NCBI GenBank assembly: GCA_900770835.1
Contig: CAAGLQ010000095.1
Span: forward strand, 1 to 11,044
DNA: 11,044 bases
From: an uncultured Parabacteroides sp.
GTDB taxonomy: Bacteria > Bacteroidota > Bacteroidia > Bacteroidales > Tannerellaceae
Reading direction: 5' to 3'
Below the pieces are notes generated by a model, which saw only the letters and a list, made by a program, of their open reading frames with translations, was not told the origin of the DNA and made no database searches. Within the stretch, counting starts at the first letter, position 1. Each line of letters opens with the position of its first letter. Made by a program: the position numbers and the translations under genes. This document shows, one piece after another, positions 1 through 6,234 of the stretch.

Positions 1-78
1 ATGAAAGCGGATGGAATGTCCATTGTGCTGATTCAGAAATACAGCGGCCTCTCTCCAGAGGAGATCGCCCAATTATAA
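1..78 (+). CDS. C-terminal fragment of an Rpn/PDDEXK_2-type nuclease (putative transposase), cut by window edge
   Basis: The frame is open from the first base and ends in TAA at 76-78, giving 25 residues. The first codon happens to be ATG, but the gene almost certainly begins to the left of the window. The tail reads MKADGMSI, then IQKYSGLSPEEIAQL. This resembles the short helix-turn-helix-like C-terminus of the Rpn family of recombination-promoting nucleases/putative transposases (PDDEXK_2), whose members commonly end in 'G(M/L)xxxxIxxxTGLSxEEIxxL'. None of the catalytic PD-(D/E)XK core is inside the window, so activity cannot be judged. A strong hairpin starts 22 nt after the stop, consistent with the end of a transcript. 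The assignment rests on recognising a short tail only. Other regulators and nucleases share this ending, so it is tentative. Confidence 0.5.
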   Translation: MKADGMSIVLIQKYSGLSPEEIAQL

Positions 79-99
79 CCTCACACGGAGGAAGAACAA

Positions 100-145
100 A
101 AGGGGAACCCACATCGGACACATACGGTTCGATCGGGTTCCCCTT
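100..145 (+). terminator. Hairpin after the Rpn-like gene, probable terminator
   Basis: AAGGGGAACCC at 100-110 is exactly complementary to GGGTTCCCCTT at 135-145, an 11-bp stem. An inner ATCG/CGAT pair (113-116 with 130-133) can extend it. The hairpin follows the upstream stop by 22 nt. The T-tract is poor (CTTCTTAT), so termination is plausible but the classical intrinsic signature is incomplete. It could work in either direction. Confidence 0.55.
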
Positions 146-163
146 CTTATGGCCTACTAAATC

Positions 164-307
164 ATGGCAGACTATGAAGGAATAGGGAACGTGGAAGAGT
201 ATATTGACCTCCTACCCATTCTATGCGGTTATGCTTTCATGAAAAACAAAGAGATGTATATCAAATGGTCGCAAATGAGCAACCAAGGATTCTATAAGGG
301 GGAATAA
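164..307 (+). CDS. Unrecognised 47-residue frame, possibly the 5' part of a frameshifted gene
   Basis: ATG at 164 opens a 47-codon frame ending in TAA at 305-307. The product starts MADYEGIGNVEEYIDLLPIL and continues as a soluble, mixed-charge peptide with no signal or clear membrane segment. I do not recognise the family. It has protein-like composition: acidic residues near the N-terminus, then an aromatic and basic helical-looking stretch with MKNKEMYIKW. The frame closes just after a run of five G at 298-302. If one more G were present, reading would continue through GIIAYYKYGYDKAIAKL to a stop at 352-354, which looks more like a natural C-terminus. It may therefore be a decayed gene or carry a sequencing slip. 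No convincing promoter or ribosome site is seen. It sits between two hairpins. Confidence 0.35.
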   Translation: MADYEGIGNVEEYIDLLPILCGYAFMKNKEMYIKWSQMSNQGFYKGE

Positions 308-382
308 TAGCCTATTACAAATATGGATACGATAAAGCGATTGCCAAGCTATAAGTTCAGCTGAGCATCTACCTAAAACAGA

Positions 383-419
383 AGCCCCCGAAGAGGAGAT
401 GATCCAATCTTCGGGGGCT
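383..419. terminator. Strong bidirectional terminator-like hairpin
   Basis: A 12-bp perfect stem pairs 383-394 (AGCCCCCGAAGA) with 408-419 (TCTTCGGGGGCT) around a 13-nt loop. On the plus strand the following bases are CTCTTCTAT. On the minus strand the stem is followed by TCTGTTTTAGG, which includes TTTT. It therefore suits both the small plus-strand frame ending at 307 or 354 and the minus-strand gene ending at 596, which has no closer terminator. Confidence 0.7.
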
Positions 420-456
420 CTTCTATAGATACAAAGCCAATCATTTCGGCTCGATG

Positions 457-579
457 CCTAATGTGAAATCGACCCGCCGTCTAATGCGGAATAGCCCCGC
501 TCCCTCATGCGAGAGCAAGCCGCATTCCCGTGCGGCGATGATCCGCTGCCTAATGCGGCACCGATCCGCATTATAATGC
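457..579. repeat. Cluster of TAATGCGG repeats and palindromes
   Basis: CTAATGCGG occurs at 481-489 and 550-558. The inverted form CCGCATTA is at 566-573 and the related GCCGCATT at 519-526. A variant CCTAATGTG is at 458-466. GCATTATAATGC at 568-579 is a perfect 12-bp palindrome. GCCGCA at 519-524 pairs with TGCGGC at 531-536 in a tight hairpin, and GCCGCATT can instead pair with AATGCGGC at 552-559. A further copy, TCTAATGCGG, is at 1438-1447 beyond the next gene. This looks like a short interspersed palindromic (REP-like) family. No protein frame explains it, and the function is unknown. Confidence 0.55.
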
Positions 580-595
580 AGGAGCGACCCACCAA

Positions 596-1345
596 CTAAA
601 TGATGTCCGGACCTTCCGGCTCCGACTCACCTTCTACCGTCAAAAGTGGGGTGAACGTATAACTACGTGGATCTTTCAGCGACTTTGTGCTTGTACTGAA
701 CTGAGTCGTGATCGTCAATTGATAATCGCCCGGAGCCAATGTGGGCAAGAGCACGGTCAGCTGCGACGGGTTATTATGCACCAAGAGGCGCACCTTCTGT
801 TGCTCGCTGCTACCCACCTTCGTGAAGAAGACACCATTGGAAGCGTTCTCTCCGGCGATTTTGATATTCACACCGTTGATCACCAAGTTGCTGCCCGATG
901 TGATACGTCCGTTGGTCTCGTCCAACAGCGGGTCATAGACGCTGTTGATTGTGATGCCACCGGCTGCCGCACGGGTCTTCACATCCACCTCGCTCAACGC
1001 CTTGCGCATCGCTCCGCTCGCCGAAAAGCCCACTGCTAACTTGTGCTTCGTTGGATCAAACGGGGCACTCTCTCCATCGAAGCTGCCACTGACAGATACA
1101 GAGAAGACACCCAAACCGGTGTTGACTGTCTTCCCGGAAGCTAACAGGTCGATGCGTTTTTTATCCGCCAGATCCAGGATGTTCATGATCGTCTCGGGAC
1201 GATACTCCGTACGCTCCTTGCAAATCTCGTCGGCCACCGTCTGGTTGTCCGCCGAACCCGTAGTAGATACCTTACCGGTATAATCACCCTTCTTCTCTGT
1301 CAACACATTGTCGTACAGATCCACTGTAATAGCGCTTGTTGCCAT
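596..1345 (-). CDS. DUF4469 protein with HU-like N-terminal domain
   Basis: The predicted product has 249 residues. I place the start at 1345, where the protein begins MATSAITVDLYDN, because this matches the usual beginning of the family. An in-frame ATG at 1420 would add 25 atypical residues. Residues about 1-120 resemble the HU-like fold found in Bacteroidota HU-HIG/DUF4469 proteins: LYDN, LTEKKGDYTGKV, then VADEI and a GVFSVSVSGSF strand in place of the DNA-binding arm. Residues about 135-235 form a beta-rich, Ig-like DUF4469 domain, with SGSNLVINGVNIKI and LAPGDYQLTITTQF strands. There is no signal peptide, so it is probably cytoplasmic. Members of this family are abundant in gut Bacteroidota, and their DNA binding and biological role remain unproven. 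The gene is on the PUL strand but 237 nt beyond it, so it is probably a separate unit, ending at the hairpin at 383-419. Confidence 0.85.
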   Translation of the reverse strand: MATSAITVDLYDNVLTEKKGDYTGKVSTTGSADNQTVADEICKERTEYRPETIMNILDLADKKRIDLLASGKTVNTGLGVFSVSVSGSFDGESAPFDPTKHKLAVGFSASGAMRKALSEVDVKTRAAAGGITINSVYDPLLDETNGRITSGSNLVINGVNIKIAGENASNGVFFTKVGSSEQQKVRLLVHNNPSQLTVLLPTLAPGDYQLTITTQFSTSTKSLKDPRSYTFTPLLTVEGESEPEGPDII

Positions 1346-1582
1346 ACTACTTAGATTTAAAAGATTAATAATTAGCTCCACCCTTGCGAGTGGAACGTGA
1401 ATGAATTCATCCTTTCTCACTCATCCGAAGATCTTCTTCTAATGCGGTAGAAGTAAATAGTTCGGTTCACCCACATATTTTGGTGGAATATGCTTTTCAA
1501 TGTTTATCTTAAAGCACGAATTGGCCTGACAGCTGTTTTGATAACTTTTTTCTGTGTAAATGAGGATTATATCGAACTAACG
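1346..1582 (-). other. Intergenic leader with small palindromes
   Basis: These 237 nt separate the stop of the glycoside hydrolase (1583) from the start of the DUF4469 gene. On the way to the DUF4469 start the leader holds several symmetric elements. CTTCTA (1436-1441) and TAGAAG (1448-1453) flank ATGCGG, and this contains a TCTAATGCGG repeat copy. GAAGATCTTC (1427-1436) and ATGAATTCAT (1401-1410) are perfect 10-bp palindromes. TCCAC/GTGGA pairs at 1377-1381 with 1390-1394. I see no strong T-tailed terminator for the PUL operon and no clear TTTG/TAnnTTTG promoter on the minus strand. Whether the DUF4469 gene is transcribed separately is therefore unresolved. Confidence 0.5.
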
Positions 1583-4177
1583 TTATTCCAATAGTGCGGT
1601 CATGCACCAAAAATAGGGAGCCTGACCATGATAATCTCCAGCGATACGGGGGCGATCATAATAATACTGTTTGTCTGCCAGTTTATTTGTCCCCACACAA
1701 ACTTCACGCACATTTCCCTGGTTATCAAGATATTTAGCCATCGCTAACCAAGCCTTCCGTGCAGTCGACCCATACACCTGTGCATCTAACCACCCCTGTT
1801 TGATGCCCGTGATTATCGCATACGCAAACATGGCAGAGCCAGAGGTTTCCGTCCAGAAATCAGGTTGGTCAATCAATTGATTCCACAGACCTTCCTGGTT
1901 CTGGCAATGCTTCAGACCTTGCATCATCAACTTGTAACCTTCCATGATACGTGGTCGGTTGGGGTCATCATCCGGTAGCACCTTGAGCAGCTCTGTCATG
2001 CCGGCCGCCATCCATCCGTTTCCGCGTGCCCAATAGAAAGGTACGTCCGGTGCGTGATAGAAAAGCCCGTTCGTCCGTTGTAAGGTGTCCAAGTAATAGG
2101 CCATCTCCTTGGCTGCCCGTTGGAGATAGGCGACTTGGCCCGTGGCCCGATAGGCTTGGGTCTGCAGAATCGTGATCATGAACATATCATCAATCCAAAG
2201 ACGGGTTTGCCATGAATAGCCTTTTTGAGCCCAAGCCTGTTGCTGAGCATCCGCCCCCGTAGGCAGTTGCCATTGTGAATCGGCATAAGGCAAGCCCAAG
2301 TCGAGATATTTCGGCTGTTTCGTGATCTGGTACAATTCCAATGGCAGGCAGCCAAACATATTCAGATCCACATGGTTCTGAATAGGCAGGTACTGCTTCT
2401 CCTTGCCGAACAATGGTTCAAACCTTTTCTGGAGTTGCGCCAGCAAAGATGGATCGTGAGCCACTTCCGCAAAACGGAGGGCTCCCAACCAGGTGCATAC
2501 TTCGGCATAATGAATCCACTTGCCGTCATGCAACAGGTGTTTCCCCTGCAAGAACTGTTTGCCCAGTTTTACACCTACTTCCTTCGGATCATATCCTTGC
2601 GGAAAATGGCTCAGGTCGGCCGAGTCCCGATCCAGTGCAATTCGATCGGCCATAGCCTTGAAGTCTGTCAACACCAACGGATAATCCAACAGTGGCAATC
2701 CTTTGAAAAGGCTTCCCTTCTGCCAGTCTCCTTGCTCATTGACCACGGCAAAGACCCGTCCGCTCAACAGATCAATCAATACGGGCTGATCGATCTTCTT
2801 CGGAGCGTCCTCCAACGTATAAATGTCAATGCCCGCCACACCCGGTGTCTGCATCTGCACATCTTCCGGCAAATAATAGACATAGACCGGATAATCCTGC
2901 CGTTGGTAGCTGTTCATCACAGCGGCTACTTCCGGCAGACGTGAGACACGTCGGTTGACCGGATTGTAACGATCCCAGCCGATGTTGAAATAGTAGGGTG
3001 AGGGATGTAGATCCGCATCGAAAATGGCAGCGGCATGACGGATGGCATAATAAGCCTGTTTCGGTTCGTAGCTCCAGCCATGCAGAATACCGTGCAGACA
3101 GGGATCTTGCGGTCCTTCGCTTGTCTGATAGACCTTCATGTTCATATCCACCATTTGGAAGAAGGAGCTCATCTTCAGGTCCAAGGCCAAGTCAGCAGCC
3201 ACCCGGCGTAACAGCCATTTGGCCTGTAAGGATTCGCTTCCGCGCGTCCAGGTATGAAGGAAATGGTTGGGTGGGAAATAGGAGCCGAAACCGACCTCAC
3301 CTTGCCACAGCTCCACTTGCTTGCCACCGTTGGCATCGAACAGGGCCCGCAAGGCGGTTATCTCCTTCTCATAACCCTTTTCAGGAATGATTCGATAGGG
3401 ATGAATGCTAAAGAAATCGATGTAATCCGACACGCCCAGTTTGACCAGCGACACGACGTAAGCCGAGAGCGAACCTGATACGCAGGCACCGACTTTCGCC
3501 TGAGGATCTGCCTGCTTGATCAATGTCGATGAGTAAGCAATCAAGTTCAGATACTCTTGGGCATCCGGCTTGCCAGGCTGCCAGAAATTGCGGATATTGG
3601 GTTCATTCCACAACTCATAGTGCGAGACGCGCCCTTTGAAATGGGTGGCTAACGCCTTCACATAGTTGCCCCAAGCCTGCTTGACCTCATCTCCGAAATA
3701 GAGCGGCACCCAACCGACCGCCTCTCCGTAGGCCTCCGGCATATAGAGTTTGTTTCCAAAACCGACATTAAACCAAGGTTGAACACCCCGTTGCAGCAGA
3801 TTGTCCACTACCTCATCCAGCCAGGCGAAATCATACTGCCCCTTGACGGTCTCACAACGGTTCCAACCCGTCTGACAGCGTGCCCACTTCACGCCAGTCT
3901 GTGCCAATTTCTCATAGCATTTCGAGGGATCGAAATTTTGCCGATCCAATCCTTCGAAGCCAATACTAATCCGGGATGAGGTGATCTCGGCAGAAGCAAC
4001 CGGACGTAACGCACCGATCTGGCGGATAGACAAGGCCGGATCCGAAAAGATCGTCAGGTCATTCCGCTTCTGTTCCGAGACAGAACGATCCATCTGTGTT
4101 AGCGTAAGGTCTTGGTTTTGTGCCTGCACACAGCAACAGGCACAAACCATCAACCATAAAAATGAACGAATATTCAT
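1583..4177 (-). CDS. Two-domain glycoside hydrolase: GH39-like barrel fused to GH105-like unsaturated uronyl hydrolase
   Basis: The product has 864 residues. A signal peptide covers residues 1-19 (VQA before Q20), although V11-C-A-C14 could act as a weak lipobox. Residues about 70-400 look like a clan-A (beta/alpha)8 glycosidase close to GH39. E192 in ELWNEPN is the expected acid/base and E294 in WQGEVGFG the likely nucleophile. A beta-rich linker spans about 400-510. Residues about 540-864 resemble GH105/GH88 (alpha/alpha)6 enzymes such as YteR, which hydrate the 4,5-unsaturated uronic acid left by polysaccharide lyases. Visible motifs are WIDD (661-664, catalytic Asp expected here), WARGNGW (716-722), TETSGSAMF (776-784) and GDYHGQAP (847-854). 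The two domains could act in sequence on one oligosaccharide in the periplasm. The gene starts 27 nt after the susD-like stop, behind an A-rich leader, and is probably the last of the operon. The exact linkages cleaved cannot be read from sequence. Confidence 0.88.
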   Translation of the reverse strand: MNIRSFLWLMVCACCCVQAQNQDLTLTQMDRSVSEQKRNDLTIFSDPALSIRQIGALRPVASAEITSSRISIGFEGLDRQNFDPSKCYEKLAQTGVKWARCQTGWNRCETVKGQYDFAWLDEVVDNLLQRGVQPWFNVGFGNKLYMPEAYGEAVGWVPLYFGDEVKQAWGNYVKALATHFKGRVSHYELWNEPNIRNFWQPGKPDAQEYLNLIAYSSTLIKQADPQAKVGACVSGSLSAYVVSLVKLGVSDYIDFFSIHPYRIIPEKGYEKEITALRALFDANGGKQVELWQGEVGFGSYFPPNHFLHTWTRGSESLQAKWLLRRVAADLALDLKMSSFFQMVDMNMKVYQTSEGPQDPCLHGILHGWSYEPKQAYYAIRHAAAIFDADLHPSPYYFNIGWDRYNPVNRRVSRLPEVAAVMNSYQRQDYPVYVYYLPEDVQMQTPGVAGIDIYTLEDAPKKIDQPVLIDLLSGRVFAVVNEQGDWQKGSLFKGLPLLDYPLVLTDFKAMADRIALDRDSADLSHFPQGYDPKEVGVKLGKQFLQGKHLLHDGKWIHYAEVCTWLGALRFAEVAHDPSLLAQLQKRFEPLFGKEKQYLPIQNHVDLNMFGCLPLELYQITKQPKYLDLGLPYADSQWQLPTGADAQQQAWAQKGYSWQTRLWIDDMFMITILQTQAYRATGQVAYLQRAAKEMAYYLDTLQRTNGLFYHAPDVPFYWARGNGWMAAGMTELLKVLPDDDPNRPRIMEGYKLMMQGLKHCQNQEGLWNQLIDQPDFWTETSGSAMFAYAIITGIKQGWLDAQVYGSTARKAWLAMAKYLDNQGNVREVCVGTNKLADKQYYYDRPRIAGDYHGQAPYFWCMTALLE

Positions 4178-4204
4178 TGCGATTCACTTTTTTTGAAAAA
4201 CACT

Positions 4205-6202
4205 TTATTGCAATGCAGACTGGTTAGCCTGTGTCGGCCAATAGGGATTTTGGTAGATGACTGATTCATCGCCACCAGCAATCTGGAAATGGCGTTGGGC
4301 TATCGGCTCCAAATAGTAGGCATCCATCCAGGTGTAACCATCATACACTTCCGACTTGCGGTTTCGCTCGTACGGACGCAGATAGAGGCTACGCTCCTTC
4401 GAAGAGACATTGGCCGCATCACTTCCGTCTGCTTTTAACAAACTCTCACCTTTATCGTTGACATACCATTTCTCCATTACTCCGCCCCACAGCTTGAAGC
4501 CTTCCATGTGGTAAGGCGTTGTTTTCAGTTGATCCATGGATCGCCACCGTTTCAAGTCTGCATACCGAAGTCCCTCGGCCAGCAATTCGCACCGACGTTC
4601 CCGACGAATATTGTACAGCACATTGTCAGACAACAAGGCACCTCGGGAATAGGCTCCCCAGTCGTTCAATGCCTCTTGGGAAATCTGGGTCGATTGGATA
4701 GTGTTCTGAATGGATCCGCTCTGGAAACCAGCTCTTGCACGTAACTTTTCCCAATAGGGCAAAATCGTACCCAAATTGCCATCCAGCTCATACGAAGCCT
4801 CCATGAAATTCAGATAAGCCTCGGTAGCCCGGAAGATCAGGCAGCCGCCGTCACCACCTTTCGACCAAGTAGTCGATCCGTCGAAATTCAATCCCTTCCG
4901 GCAGGCATAACCCGTTGGATAGCCATTGGTGTCATCACCATTCAGGATGGAGGGATAGGGCTCGACCGGTACGGCATGTGTACCCTGTGTACTGCTGTAG
5001 AAGAGCACATTCTTGTCACCTGGTTTTTTGAGGAAGAGGAAGAGTCGGTTGTCACGGTTTGTCACTACAGAATGGATGGAATCATCGCCACAATAATAGT
5101 CGCCTACCGGATAATTGTAGATGGGTTTTCCATCCAACATCAGGAAACAATCAACATAGCCTCTGGACAATCCAGTGGAAAAACCACCCTTGTTGGCCAT
5201 ACCGCTGACTGTGTTAGCAATACCTAATCCTTGGTTATACTCGCGCCACAACATCACTTCCGAATAGCCAGACATGTCGCGGGCGGAGAACATGTTGAAA
5301 TAGGGATTCTCCGGTTCAGAAGCGTCCTGCTGCAACTTTTGGGTATTGGTGGTCAATTCCGGATAACGGTTAATCACCTCTTGAGCTGCATCGCGTGCCT
5401 GTTCGAGGAAGTAGTGCGACTCGTTTTCCAAACTGCCCGATGGGAACTGATAGTTGGGATACATTTTCTCTCCTGGCCAGTCGGGACCTCCCGGAACGAA
5501 AGCCGTGTTGGCATGATACTTCAGCCAGGTACCTTCATAGAGCGCCACACGCGATTTCAACAGATAGGCGCAAGCCTTCGAGATCCGGTTCTGCCGTCCA
5601 TCCGGGGCCTTCTCATTCAACAAGACGATCGCGGAGTCCAGATCGGAGATGATGAACCGGGCCACTTCGTTCTGAGGCGAACGTTGGCTGGCTGCGATCA
5701 GGGCCTCTTCGTCTTGCGGCAAGGTATTGCGGATGATAGGGAAATCGCCAAACTGTTGCAGGCGGGTAAAATACTCAAAGGCACGCAAAAAATAGGCTTC
5801 ACCCACATAATGGTTGATGTTTTCCGCCTTGCCTTGGATCTGCGATTCCTTGTACAACGGAAGCACTTGATCGAGGAAATAGTTCACGTTGCGGATCTGC
5901 GTGAAAGACCAATTACCGCCATTTTCACCTACTTTCCACAGACCTTTCACAAAACGGGACTTATAGTCGCGGGAGACCATATTGTCGGTGCCCGCATCCG
6001 ACATAAAGGTTCCGTACGTATAACCGTCATGTGTTGGAATAATGTTCGGATACAGATTGACCGTGTAAGCCGCCAACTGGGATTCCTCTTTGAAATAGGC
6101 TTCGGGCGTAATATCGGCCAGCGGTTCGCGATCCAAATAATCATCACAAGCAAACAGTGTACAAGCAAATGCCGCTATCGTGATGTGCAAATAATTTTTC
6201 AT
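4205..6202 (-). CDS. susD-like: SusD/RagB-like outer-membrane glycan-binding lipoprotein
   Basis: The product has 665 residues starting at 6202. The frame is open further upstream but runs into the susC coding region. An alternative ATG at 6226 would only lengthen the n-region. MKNYLHITIAAFACTLFAC is a lipoprotein signal: L16-F-A-C19 is the lipobox, and the following DDYLDRE is acidic, as in Bacteroidota lipoproteins exported to the cell surface. Residues about 100-230 carry the helical TPR-like SusD core (VNYFLDQVLPLY, YVGEAYFLRAFEYF, RLQQFGDFPII). Near residues 531-553 lies the C-terminal hallmark NIRRERRCELLAEGLRYADL. SusD-like proteins cap the SusC barrel and capture glycan at the surface. 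The start lies 32 nt after the susC stop, so the two are co-transcribed. At 665 residues it is towards the long end for the family. Ligand specificity cannot be inferred. Confidence 0.95.
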   Translation of the reverse strand: MKNYLHITIAAFACTLFACDDYLDREPLADITPEAYFKEESQLAAYTVNLYPNIIPTHDGYTYGTFMSDAGTDNMVSRDYKSRFVKGLWKVGENGGNWSFTQIRNVNYFLDQVLPLYKESQIQGKAENINHYVGEAYFLRAFEYFTRLQQFGDFPIIRNTLPQDEEALIAASQRSPQNEVARFIISDLDSAIVLLNEKAPDGRQNRISKACAYLLKSRVALYEGTWLKYHANTAFVPGGPDWPGEKMYPNYQFPSGSLENESHYFLEQARDAAQEVINRYPELTTNTQKLQQDASEPENPYFNMFSARDMSGYSEVMLWREYNQGLGIANTVSGMANKGGFSTGLSRGYVDCFLMLDGKPIYNYPVGDYYCGDDSIHSVVTNRDNRLFLFLKKPGDKNVLFYSSTQGTHAVPVEPYPSILNGDDTNGYPTGYACRKGLNFDGSTTWSKGGDGGCLIFRATEAYLNFMEASYELDGNLGTILPYWEKLRARAGFQSGSIQNTIQSTQISQEALNDWGAYSRGALLSDNVLYNIRRERRCELLAEGLRYADLKRWRSMDQLKTTPYHMEGFKLWGGVMEKWYVNDKGESLLKADGSDAANVSSKERSLYLRPYERNRKSEVYDGYTWMDAYYLEPIAQRHFQIAGGDESVIYQNPYWPTQANQSALQ

Positions 6203-6234
6203 ATTAATCGTATTTACAAGGTTCATTGATTCGA

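Noticed and set aside
457..579. CRISPR array
   Set aside because: The repeats are only 8-10 bp, irregularly spaced and in both orientations, with no uniform spacers.
1346..1420. Upstream start for the DUF4469 protein at 1420
   Set aside because: The extra residues are encoded by palindromic leader DNA, and the family normally begins at the MATSAITVDLYDN position.
4136..4177. Lipoprotein signal on the GH39-like/GH105-like enzyme
   Set aside because: V-C-A-C14 is a poor lipobox with a very short preceding segment; cleavage after VQA at residue 19 is a better fit, although not proven.
5231..6229. 332-codon plus-strand open frame opposite the SusD-like gene
   Set aside because: It is antisense to a confidently assigned gene, shows no recognisable domain, and reflects the codon bias of the opposite strand.
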